58,032 bases of DNA from CAZSSM01 sp964609385. GTDB taxonomy: Bacteria > Planctomycetota > Planctomycetia > Isosphaerales > Isosphaeraceae. The stretch spans positions 1-58,032 of the forward strand of contig CAZSSM010000044.1 of NCBI GenBank assembly GCA_964609385.1, in the 5' to 3' direction. Shown in pieces: positions 18,006-25,729 of the stretch (its first letter is position 1; the number at the start of each line of letters is the position of its first letter). The notes under the pieces are model-generated. The model did not search any database and was not told the DNA's origin. It saw only the letters and a program-made list of their open reading frames with translations. Both the position numbers and the translations under genes were made by a program.

Positions 18006-18455
18006 TCAGATCGGCTCGCCCGATCCGAGCAGGGCGATGGAGGTCCGGACGGCCTCGAAGTCACCTTGGGCCAAGGCCTGGCGCGGTGAGCGGTCGCCGA
18101 GGGTCTGATTGGGGGTGACCAGCCAGGTCGGGATAAATCCGGGTCGGACGACCTCGGCCAGTTGGTCGGCCATCGCCTCCAACTCGGCCAACCGCCCGAG
18201 TTGCTCGGCGGTCCAGGGCGTCGAGGTCGACCCGTTGGACTGGGACGCCTCTTCCGACCCGTTTGAGCCAGACCGGACCAAGGCTTCGGGCGAGGCGAGC
18301 CCGAGAATGGGGGCCAGCCCTTCGGGTTCCAAGCCGAGCCGACGCGCCAGGCCGACCGGATCGACCGGGAGGCTTGGGGCGTGGTGGTTGGGCCGACGCG
18401 GACCGTTGTCGTGACGCGGCGCCGCGTCCTCGGCGTTGGGCTGGTCGTCGGTCAT
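18006..18455 (-). CDS. MbcA/ParS/Xre-type antitoxin (DUF2384-like)
   Basis: A 149-residue protein. The first 40 or so residues are polar and disordered. Residues about 45-70 (VDPVGLARRLGLEPEGLAPILGLASPEALV) resemble the degenerate HTH of Xre-like antitoxins. The C-terminus (FIPTWLVTPNQTLGDRSPRQALAQGDFEAVRTSIALLGSGEPI) matches the toxin-binding domain of MbcA/ParS/Xre antitoxins: WLxTPN, LGxRSP, then a helix ending in a GEPI-type tail. Partners of this family are RES-domain toxins that degrade NAD+. The usual adjacent toxin is absent; the only RES gene is at 21451-22089. The start MTDDQ at 18455 is preferred to an upstream in-frame extension to 18542. It is probably co-transcribed with the MazG-like gene. 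Confidence 0.8.
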   Translation of the reverse strand: MTDDQPNAEDAAPRHDNGPRRPNHHAPSLPVDPVGLARRLGLEPEGLAPILGLASPEALVRSGSNGSEEASQSNGSTSTPWTAEQLGRLAELEAMADQLAEVVRPGFIPTWLVTPNQTLGDRSPRQALAQGDFEAVRTSIALLGSGEPI

Positions 18456-18882
18456 GGCGGACCCTCCCCGCGGCCTTTCGGCGTGAGCGTGAGCGGAGCG
18501 CGGGGTGCCACGTGCCGACCCCAGACGAGCCGACACGCCCAAACGATCCCCGGCGAGTCAATCCCCAAGTGGTTCCATCCTAAACGAATCGGCCGCGACT
18601 CGCCAGCGTGGGGTTGATTCCACACAACAGCCCCCGCACCTCAGATGAGGGCCAGTCCCGAGCCATCCGAAGGGCCCCACCCGGCTCGAGACCGGAGCTG
18701 AAGATGAGTCGGTTTCGGCCGATGGATTGGATCGTTCGAAAAAAAAGTGGGCGCGGCTGTCGGGCGCCGAGATCGGTTTCTGAGGACCGGGTTGTGAGGA
18801 CGAGAGCCGAGTCGCTCTGCCCCAACGCATCGAGGTCCGCCGCCCGCACCATGGGCGTCCGCATCCTTTCGGGAGATCCCCC
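18456..18882. other. Divergent spacer before the 119-residue hypothetical gene
   Basis: A promoter region for the antitoxin-like gene (leftward) and the next gene (rightward). No additional gene is supported; the minus-strand frames are antisense shadows. Confidence 0.5.
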
Positions 18883-19242
18883 ATGAACACGCTCCAAAAC
18901 CGGATCGCGACCCGAACCGACGGCCCGTTCCTCTCCGACGAGGCGATCCAGGCGATCGACCGCATGGCGGTCGGGACGCCGACGCGGGACGACCTGCACG
19001 CCAGGGACCGCGGCCTCGAGACCGACGGCCGTTTCGATGCGATCGACCCGATCTCCGCCTCCGACGACGCCCTGCTCTGGGCGGTAGCCGACGTGATCGC
19101 CGTCGACGCGACCGTCGCCCGCGTCTGGCAAGGGGGATCGCCGATCATCGATGCCCCGACGACCCGCTCGTCCTCGTCGCGTTCGCCCCGACGTCGGCAG
19201 TTCCGCCCCGAGGTCGAGACCCTCGGCGCCCTCTTCGGCTGA
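18883..19242 (+). CDS. Hypothetical protein, 119 residues
   Basis: No family is recognised. GGGAGATCCCCC directly before the ATG is a plausible Shine-Dalgarno, and third positions are GC-rich as expected. The sequence has an acidic helical start (SDEAIQAIDRMAVG), an alanine-rich helix (SASDDALLWAVADVIAVDATVARVW) and a basic Ser/Arg tail (SSSRSPRRRQF). No export signal is present. It lies between antitoxin-like and defence-like genes, but nothing else links it to them. Confidence 0.55.
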   Translation: MNTLQNRIATRTDGPFLSDEAIQAIDRMAVGTPTRDDLHARDRGLETDGRFDAIDPISASDDALLWAVADVIAVDATVARVWQGGSPIIDAPTTRSSSSRSPRRRQFRPEVETLGALFG

Positions 19243-19807
19243 ACCGATCACCATGAGCCCGACCGGCGGGACCGAACCACATCGGCGATCCACTTGAGTC
19301 GATCACGACGCCTGATCCGGCCGAACCCTGAATCGTGACCGCTTCACTGCGAAATAAACCGCATTGAGTCCCCATCTTATAGGTGGAACGAGGATGAAAC
19401 CAACCTCAAGAACAACCGAGAAAGGGGGCCATTTCACCTGACGACAACCAAGGCCGTCCCATCGCTTCACGACCGAACTCCAAATTTTCCTGATTTCCTT
19501 CTTTGACAATCCGGGAAATCATCGCATTATTCTCATGATGGGCTTTATCGTCCCATCACGCAGCTCCGTGGGTGGTGATAGCCCCCGACCCGGGAGGGGA
19601 GACTCGGGTCGGGGGCGTATTCTTTCCTTAATTAATCGACTTGGGACTCATCCGTCCGCATCGTGACGATGGTGAGCTTGAGCGATCGACCGAAGCGCAA
19701 GCCCAGTCCCGATGGAGCGTCCGGCGTCACTTGATATCATGGACCGAGTCGGGGCCACGCCCGCCCGTTCGTTCGTTCGATGCCGCGACGTCTCGGAGAT
19801 TCCGACG
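19243..19807. other. Non-coding stretch with conserved motif pair and terminator hairpin
   Basis: Contains the sequence block with ATCTTAT near 19373 and CTTTGACAAT near 19501, also found near 8943/8994 and 21325/21371. A strong hairpin at 19581-19616 follows. No gene is supported. Confidence 0.55.
19581..19616 (+). terminator. Strong intrinsic terminator hairpin
   Basis: A perfect 12-bp stem (GCCCCCGACCCG pairing with CGGGTCGGGGGC) with a 12-nt loop, followed by GTATTCTTTCCTTAATT, a T-rich tail. It is the best terminator-like structure seen in the window. It lies about 340 bases after the upstream gene, so it may instead end a small RNA transcribed from the 19.33-19.52 kb element. Confidence 0.75.
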
Positions 19808-20545
19808 ATGACTCCGACCAGCGCGACGGCCACCGGATTCCAGATCGGCCGGATGGTCGCCCACGCCCCCACATGCCTGGACGACCACGAACAGCGGGCC
19901 CTGCACCAAGCCATCGCCGATCGCCCGCACTTCCTGGCCTGGATCGCCCAACATCGCGATCGCATCGAGGCCCTCGGGGACGTCGGCGCCCGGCCGCTCT
20001 ACGGCTTGGCGGTCACCGACACCCTTTGGCTCGTCGCCGAGATCCCCGGCGACCTCGATCACCCCGAAACCCTCGGCACGATCACCGTCCTCGACCTGAT
20101 CGAGCGGGCCGTCATCGAGGCCCTTCGGACCTCCCGCGATGTGTTGGGCAGTCCCGAGAACCCCGACGATGCGGACAACCCCTTGCTGGAAACCACCGCG
20201 ATCTTCCCCTCGATCCACAACGCCTCGACCGACGACTATCGGATCGAGCGAGGGGCGGCAGTCGTTGAGAGCATGCTCGACGAGTCGGATCGTCGGATCC
20301 TCCGGCGGGTCATCGCCGATCGCCATCGGTTCCTCTCATGGATCGATCAAAACCGCGATCGCCTCGAATTGCTCGATGAGCAGCAATCGCTCTATGGTCT
20401 GAGAATCACCGACACCCTACAGCTCATCGCTGAGATCTCCGGAAACCTCAACCAGCCTGAGACGATCGGCCCCATCAAAATCGTCGATCTCATGAATCGC
20501 CTTGCGATCCAAACGATACGCGGCGAGGCTGAGACGCCTGTTTGA
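19808..20545 (+). CDS. Internally duplicated protein of unknown function
   Basis: A 245-residue protein built from two copies of a domain of about 82 residues, at positions 25-107 and 157-238. Both copies share a helix ending IADRxxFLxWI, then QxRDRxExL, LYGLxxTDTLxLxAEI, and PETxGxIxxxDLxxR. No named family was recognised. Start MTPTS at 19808 is preferred because the upstream in-frame extension to 19712 lacks similarity to either repeat. The stop overlaps a TTG just before the Shedu-type gene, so the two are close or coupled and probably share a transcript. There is no signal peptide or membrane segment. Given the neighbours, an accessory role in a defence cassette is possible but only inferred. 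Confidence 0.7.
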   Translation: MTPTSATATGFQIGRMVAHAPTCLDDHEQRALHQAIADRPHFLAWIAQHRDRIEALGDVGARPLYGLAVTDTLWLVAEIPGDLDHPETLGTITVLDLIERAVIEALRTSRDVLGSPENPDDADNPLLETTAIFPSIHNASTDDYRIERGAAVVESMLDESDRRILRRVIADRHRFLSWIDQNRDRLELLDEQQSLYGLRITDTLQLIAEISGNLNQPETIGPIKIVDLMNRLAIQTIRGEAETPV

Positions 20546-20577
20546 ATGCCTTTTCCAAAGATCACGGCCCTGGCCTG

Positions 20578-21197
20578 ATGAAAAAATTCTGTCGAATCAC
20601 CTTTGACGCTTCTCTCGCCAAGGCCGATCTCGATCAGTTCTCAGAACTGCTCGCCGACTCCAGAGAATTCCAAGAACGCGAATTGTTGACGTTCTTCCGA
20701 AACCGAATTCAGTTGATCGCCCTCATGGGCACAGTTACGCCACATATTCTACGACCCGACCGATATGCCTATAAGTTCGATATCTTCGGGTCCCACGTCG
20801 CTGATTTCGTCATCGGTGATGGCCGAAGCCGAGCCTACGCGTTCATCGAGTTCGAGAACGCGGAGTCGAACAGCGTCTTCAAAAAGAAACCGACGAAATC
20901 GACTTCGATCTGGTCGAGCCGGTTCGAACAAGGGTGAGCCAAATCATCGACTGGATGTACTGCCTGGACGACCAGAAAAGAACGGACGAACACCAGAGGC
21001 GATTCGGCGTCGAGAGCCTTCGATTGGCTCACCTGCTCGTAATCGGTCGCGACAGGTTCCTCCAGCCAGACCTGCGGAAACGAATGACCTGGCGCAGCGA
21101 TAAGGTGTCCGTCTGCGGGCGCCCGCTTCAGAGCGTCACATTTGATGAGCTTCTCCTTCTGATGCAACGACGAGTCGATGCCTTCCTGGTTCGATAA
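20578..21197 (+). pseudogene. Shedu-type (SduA/DUF4263) nuclease, frameshifted
   Basis: Shedu proteins are phage-defence nucleases with a PD-(D/E)xK-like DUF4263 domain. The first piece (20578-20937) runs from LADSREFQERELLTFF to VADFVIGDGRSRAYAFIEFENAESNSVF and WSSRFEQG. It contains the conserved DFVI strand and the following EFE strand. It then hits TGA. The family continuation SQIIDWMYCLDDQK through LLVIGRDRF and SVTFDELLLLMQ is in another frame (20934-21197). Adding one G in the run at 20932-20934 would restore EQG-V-SQIIDW. The break is thus a one-base deletion, a sequencing error or a -1 slip site. Everything else looks intact, so inactivation would be recent. Confidence 0.8.
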
Positions 21198-21450
21198 GCG
21201 GGGTGCTCCCCACGACGTTGTCGACCACATAAGGAGGGAGAAAGAGACCGATCGCTCCGCGCGACCGGACCTCGGAGCGAAACACCGGCTGTTTCGTCGA
21301 GGACTTCGGGCGGACTCGACGCGATCTTATTCCAGTGGGCCCGTCGAACCCTCGATACCCTGCTCGACTCTTTGACAATTCGGATGACTCTGGGCATGTA
21401 CGACCGACCGGGCATGGGATGGCTCGATGGTCCCTTGTGGATCAGGGCGC

Positions 21451-22089
21451 TCACGACTCGGGGAGATGCTCGACGTTGGCGATCTGGATCGCCTCGGGGT
21501 CGTCGATTCGGTCGGGGAAGACGGCCAGAACCTTGCCCTCGGATCGGGCGGCGGAGGGTCCGATGAGCCCTTGATATCCCAAGTCACGCGCCAAACGGCC
21601 CAGCATCTGGGTCAGGGCCTCGTGGCCCTCGGCCTGGAGCCGACGGTGTGGCTCCTCGATGAGCCGACGCGCCGAGAGGCCGAGTCGGCGGCGGATCCGG
21701 AGGTCGGTCAGGTCGAGCACCGGGGCCAGGTTGAGGATCAAGGCCGACAGGACGACCGGGAACGACTCGTGGTCAGGCAGGCCGTTGCGACGGTTCTGGG
21801 CCAAGATCTCCTCCAAGGCGGTCGTCAGGTCCGGGGACGCATACAGAGTCGGGAAGACCCCGCGCGGGTTCCAGCGACCGCCGTGGAGCAGGCTGCCGAC
21901 GCCCGAAATCAGGTCGCGACGGTTGGCCCGCCTCGGCGCCGTGGCCCGATAGGCGACGCCGCGATACGCCAAGCCATTCGGATCGACCGCCGTCACCTCG
22001 GCCCGGATCCGCTCCAGGCGTCGGCGGTATGCGTCGGTCTCCGGATGCCCTTGTGGTGGCGTGGGCGTTTGCAACCGCGCTGTCTCCAC
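21451..22089 (-). CDS. RES-domain toxin-like protein
   Basis: A 212-residue protein with a RES domain, the catalytic fold of NAD+-consuming toxins such as MbcT. Visible motifs are YRAT (Arg48, the R of RES), LLHGGRWNPRG (the Gly-Arg-Trp-Asn motif), LYAS (Tyr83) and ALEEI (the conserved Glu at 93/94). A later Ser sits in FPVVLSALILNL. The start is GTG. A promoter close to the sigma-70 consensus lies 54 bases upstream. Its usual MbcA/Xre antitoxin partner is not adjacent; the only candidate is at 18006-18455 on the same strand. Orphan RES proteins of this shape occur in planctomycetes, so toxicity is not certain. Confidence 0.85.
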   Translation of the reverse strand: METARLQTPTPPQGHPETDAYRRRLERIRAEVTAVDPNGLAYRGVAYRATAPRRANRRDLISGVGSLLHGGRWNPRGVFPTLYASPDLTTALEEILAQNRRNGLPDHESFPVVLSALILNLAPVLDLTDLRIRRRLGLSARRLIEEPHRRLQAEGHEALTQMLGRLARDLGYQGLIGPSAARSEGKVLAVFPDRIDDPEAIQIANVEHLPES

Positions 22090-22653
22090 GCGTCGACCCC
22101 CGTTGGATCACCCCCGTTGTCCCAGCGTGCCCCGATCCGTATAGTATACAAAAAACCACGTGCTGTGTCGATCTCCTCGACGCCGTTGTACGCCGATTAG
22201 GAACGATTTCTTCGCGCATTCTTTGGCCGGAATCGGTTTGTGGGACTGGTTCTCAAGTCTGGGTTCTTTCGGAGATCTGGGTCCGCTCCAACGCCGGTTC
22301 GCCCGACGAAGGTTGGAGAAGCTATGCCGGCTGGTATCGAACCCCGTTGGCCCCAAAAGACGACCGGTCACACAGGTCGCACCAATTGTGTCGATTCCAG
22401 CGACAATTCGGCTGCTTTGTTGATCCGGACGAACCGAAACGTGTGGGGGAGCGCGATGAGCACCATTTGGCGTTGCGGCCGGACAGCATCGGGGGGGTCT
22501 CCGGCTTGTCGAGGCCGACGGTCCTCTCTATGGTGAAGGGCGTTTTCGGCCGGACGCCCCGAGCCGCGCGCGACCCGGGTCGTCGGCGACCACGTCGGGA
22601 GAGTTTATCTTGGCCGGACTCCGATCGATCACTCAGAGAGGTTGGCACCCACG
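22090..22653. other. Divergent spacer between RES gene and rfbB
   Basis: The left end carries the RES promoter. The rest shows no gene with family resemblance; the several overlapping frames have atypical composition for this genome. Confidence 0.5.
22143..22171 (-). promoter_or_regulatory. Predicted sigma-70-type promoter of the RES gene
   Basis: On the minus strand, TCGACA (22171-22166, five of six matches to TTGACA) is followed after exactly 17 bases by TATACT (22148-22143, five of six matches to TATAAT). The -10 box lies inside a perfect 11-base inverted repeat GTATACTATAC (22149-22139), which could be an operator for autoregulation. The distance to the GTG start is about 54 bases. Confidence 0.6.
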
Positions 22654-23667
22654 ATGAAACGGATCTTGGTCACCGGCGGTTGCGGGTTCATCGGCTCGAA
22701 CTTCGTGCGGATGGAGCTGGAGCAGGATCCGGACTTGCAGATCACCAACCTCGACGTGTTGACCTACGCCGGCAACCCGGACAATCTGGTCGACCTGGCC
22801 GACGAGCCCCGCTACCGCTTCCTGCACGGCGACATCGCCGACGTCGCGCTGGTTAAGCAGGTCTTCGCTGAGCAGAGCTTCGATGCGGTCGTGCATATCG
22901 CCGCCGAGAGCCACGTCGACCGCTCGATCAACGACGCCTTGCCGTTCCTGAGGACCAACGTGCTGGGCACGCAGTTGCTGCTCGACGCGGCGCGGACCCA
23001 CGGCGTCGGACGGTTCGTCCACGTCTCCACCGACGAGGTCTATGGCACCCTCGCTCCGGACGACCCGCCGTTCACCGAAGAGACCCCCTTGGCGCCCAAC
23101 AGCCCGTATTCGGCCAGCAAGGCCGGCTCGGACCTGCTTGTCCGCGCCGCCTTCCACACGCATGGCTACGATGTGGTCACCACCCGGTGCTCGAACAACT
23201 ACGGCCCCTACCAGTTCCCCGAGAAGCTGATCCCCCTGTTCGTCACCAACGCCTTCACCGACAAGCCGCTGCCGGTCTACGGCGACGGCCAGCAGGTCCG
23301 CGACTGGATCCACGTCATGGACCACTGCCGAGGCATCGACGCAGCGCTCCGTCGAGGTCGGGCCGGCGAGGTCTACAACTTCGGTGGTCGGAGCGAGCGG
23401 GCCAACCTGGAGGTCACCCGCAAGATCCTCGAATTGACCGGCAAGACCGACGCCCTCATCAAGTATGTCACCGATCGGCCCGGTCACGACCGGCGCTACG
23501 CGATCGAGTGCGGCAAGGCCGAACGCGAGCTGGACTGGCGCCCGCAGGTCACCTTCGAGCAGGGCCTGGCCGAGACCGTCGCCTGGTACCGTGACAACGG
23601 CCGATGGATCGAGCGGATCCGCAGCGGGGCCTATCGCGAGTCGGTCCCAGCCCCCGCCGGCTCCTAA
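22654..23667 (+). CDS. rfbB: dTDP-glucose 4,6-dehydratase
   Basis: Converts dTDP-glucose to dTDP-4-keto-6-deoxyglucose, the entry to dTDP-rhamnose and other deoxysugars; cytoplasmic, NAD+-bound. The 337-residue protein has the extended-SDR layout: GGCGFIGSNF (NAD loop, residues 8-17), HIAAESHVDRSI, STDEVYG with the Thr-Asp-Glu catalytic set at 126-128, and YSASK (Tyr152/Lys156). Further family blocks are TRCSNNYGPYQFPEKLIP and GDGQQVRDWIHVMDHC. The ATG at 22654 begins the homologous region; the preceding in-frame TTG at 22642 is not needed. rfbA, rfbC and rfbD are not in the window. It is followed after 190 bases by another nucleotide-sugar SDR gene. Confidence 0.95.
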   Translation: MKRILVTGGCGFIGSNFVRMELEQDPDLQITNLDVLTYAGNPDNLVDLADEPRYRFLHGDIADVALVKQVFAEQSFDAVVHIAAESHVDRSINDALPFLRTNVLGTQLLLDAARTHGVGRFVHVSTDEVYGTLAPDDPPFTEETPLAPNSPYSASKAGSDLLVRAAFHTHGYDVVTTRCSNNYGPYQFPEKLIPLFVTNAFTDKPLPVYGDGQQVRDWIHVMDHCRGIDAALRRGRAGEVYNFGGRSERANLEVTRKILELTGKTDALIKYVTDRPGHDRRYAIECGKAERELDWRPQVTFEQGLAETVAWYRDNGRWIERIRSGAYRESVPAPAGS

Positions 23668-23857
23668 ACCTCGACCTTCCCAAGTAAGCCGGTTGGATCG
23701 GCGGGGCGGGGCAAGTCCGGGACCTCGAGCCTGGTCCGCATTGTGGAGCGACGGCCGGTCGACTACAACGGAACATGAACGGGCGGATGACCCATGCCGC
23801 CCAATGGCCGATCCCACTTGTCCCTTCAGACTTCCATAGGTCAGGGAGTCTCCTTTT

Positions 23858-24853
23858 ATGCAGGCCCTCGTCACCGGAGCCACCGGGTTCGTCGGCAGTC
23901 ACCTCGTCGAACATCTGCTCAACTGCGGCGATCACGTCGTCGGCCTCTCCACGTCGGGGCTCTGGGATGATGTCCTGCAAGTGGGTTGGTCCGAGCTGAT
24001 GATCACCCCGCCCCCACTCCAGGCGATCGACCTGACCCGGGCCAAGGCGCGCGACCTGATCGAGCTGTTCGAGGCCGAGCGGATCGAGGTGATCTATCAC
24101 CTGGCCGCGCAGTCGAACCCGCAGCACAGTCTGGAACACCCACGCGGGACTTGGAACACCAACCTGGTCGGCACGCTCAACCTGCTCGAGGCGGTCCGGG
24201 AGTCGCGTCGGCCGATCCGGGTCATTCTGGTCGGCACCGGGGTCTGCTACGGCAGTCCGCCGCCAGAGCAACTGCCCGTCAGCGAGCGCTGCCCGCTCTG
24301 CCCGACCACGCCGTACGCCTCCAGCAAGGCCGCCGCCGATCTGCTGGGGATCCAGTACGCCAACGCGCACAACCTCGACGTGGTGATCGTCCGGCCGTTC
24401 AACCACGCCGGCCCACGCCAGTCGGAACGATACGTGCTCAGTACTTTGACGCGTCAGGTGGCCATGGCCGAGTCCGGGCGCCGGCCCGACGTCCGCGTCG
24501 GCAATCTGGAGGTCGTCCGCGACTTCACCGACGTCCGCGACGTCGTCCGCGCCTACCGGATGCTGGCCGAGCACCGCAGCCCCTCGCGTGGCGAGATCTA
24601 CAACCTTGGAACCGGCAAGGGGATTAAGCTCAGCGACGCCATGGAGACGCTCCTGGGGATGGCCTCCCGGCCCCTCTGGGTCGAGGTCGACCCCGAGCGG
24701 TACCGGCCCAGCGACCTGCCCAAGCTGATCGCCGACCCCTCCAAGCTCCGCGCCACCACCGGCTGGAAACCGGCCATCCTCTTCGAAAAGACGATCCGTG
24801 ATATGCTCAACTACTGGCGCGATGAACTGACCCGCGAAGAAGCAACCGCCTGA
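23858..24853 (+). CDS. GDP-mannose 4,6-dehydratase-like SDR epimerase/dehydratase
   Basis: A 331-residue extended SDR. GATGFVGSHLVEHL is the NAD(P) loop, YHLAAQSNPQHS follows, VGTGVCYG is the catalytic Ser/Thr strand (Thr where Ser/Thr is expected), and YASSKAA supplies Tyr and Lys. RPFNHAGPRQSERYV and NLEVVRDFTDVRDVVRAY place it with GDP-mannose 4,6-dehydratases and GDP-6-deoxy-4-keto-mannose reductases (RMD). Which of the two reactions it performs cannot be decided from sequence by eye. GGGAG lies nine bases before the ATG. With rfbB and ugd it points to synthesis of deoxyhexose-containing surface glycans. It converges on the precorrin-2 dehydrogenase gene. Confidence 0.85.
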   Translation: MQALVTGATGFVGSHLVEHLLNCGDHVVGLSTSGLWDDVLQVGWSELMITPPPLQAIDLTRAKARDLIELFEAERIEVIYHLAAQSNPQHSLEHPRGTWNTNLVGTLNLLEAVRESRRPIRVILVGTGVCYGSPPPEQLPVSERCPLCPTTPYASSKAAADLLGIQYANAHNLDVVIVRPFNHAGPRQSERYVLSTLTRQVAMAESGRRPDVRVGNLEVVRDFTDVRDVVRAYRMLAEHRSPSRGEIYNLGTGKGIKLSDAMETLLGMASRPLWVEVDPERYRPSDLPKLIADPSKLRATTGWKPAILFEKTIRDMLNYWRDELTREEATA

Positions 24854-24889
24854 GCGTGACCGGCAATAGGGATCTGACGAACATAGTCA

Positions 24890-25555
24890 CTATGGACTTC
24901 TCGACTTCAACATTTCTTGAAAACGTTGAGAGACCGCCTCGATCCCCTCAGCGTCGATCCGGTCGAGCCAGGCCGGGTCGGCCCACTCGCGGAGCAGGGC
25001 GCGACCGTGATCTGAGCCGAGTTGGTCGAGGACCTTGGGCCGGAGTCGGCCGACCAGTTCGACCCAAGCGACCGCCGTCTCACCCAACGCCCCGACGGCG
25101 CGGTCGCGCAGAGCCGCGGCCAGGCCCGGTCCGGCCCCCGAGGTCGAGACGGCCAACGTCAATGGCCCTCGGGACCACGTCGCTGGAATCCGGAGGTCGC
25201 CGCGATCCGGATCGCCGACCACATTGACCGGGATCCCTCGACGAGCCGCATCGTCAGCGATCACCCGGTCGACCGGCGTGCCCGTGGCCGCGACGACCAT
25301 CACGCACCCGTCGAGACACGAATCTTCATAATGATTGTTCACAACATGTATTCGTAGTGAATCGGGAGCCGTTTGGGAGATCTCCGGTCCCACGAGCTTC
25401 CTGTCGGCGAGCCGACGATCGGCCTCCGGGTCGACCGCGCGGACGATCGCCCCGGCCTCCAGGAGCCCGACGAGGCGTCGGAGCCCGACCGGTCCGAGAC
25501 CGATCACCGCGACGAGGCGGTCCCGAATCTCCCACTCGACCAGATATCCCGGCAT
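24890..25555 (-). CDS. Precorrin-2 dehydrogenase / sirohydrochlorin ferrochelatase (Met8/CysG N-terminal type)
   Basis: Makes sirohydrochlorin from precorrin-2 using NAD+, and may also insert Fe2+ to give sirohaem. The 221-residue protein starts MPGYLVEWEIRDRLVAVIGLGPVGLRRLVGLLEAGA. This is the standard N-terminus, with the GxGxVxxRR nucleotide-binding loop. It continues with VVAATGTPVDRVIADDA, GIPVNVVGDPDRGDLRIPATWSRGPLTLAVSTSGAGPGLA and a helical C-terminal region. Start 25555 is chosen to match the family; the open frame extends far upstream as antisense of the neighbouring gene. The methyltransferase that makes its substrate (cobA) lies 16 kb away, so the pathway is split rather than fused as in CysG. 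Confidence 0.9.
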   Translation of the reverse strand: MPGYLVEWEIRDRLVAVIGLGPVGLRRLVGLLEAGAIVRAVDPEADRRLADRKLVGPEISQTAPDSLRIHVVNNHYEDSCLDGCVMVVAATGTPVDRVIADDAARRGIPVNVVGDPDRGDLRIPATWSRGPLTLAVSTSGAGPGLAAALRDRAVGALGETAVAWVELVGRLRPKVLDQLGSDHGRALLREWADPAWLDRIDAEGIEAVSQRFQEMLKSRSP

Positions 25556-25729
25556 GCCGATCCTCCCGACGCTGGACGACGAGCCCCCGGAACCATGGCC
25601 TGCCCGAGCAGGGGCCGATGGTTGTGCCGCGATCGTGGACGGAGCTATCATGAGGGATGTTCGTGTGGAGGAGCTTCGGCCATCCACGATTCCCAAACGC
25701 CAACGTCTGTTGAAATCCCAGGGATCCCG

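Noticed and set aside
21199..21225. Possible CRISPR-repeat relic (GTGCTCCCCACGACG)
   Set aside because: Only one copy is seen, with no second repeat at spacer distance.
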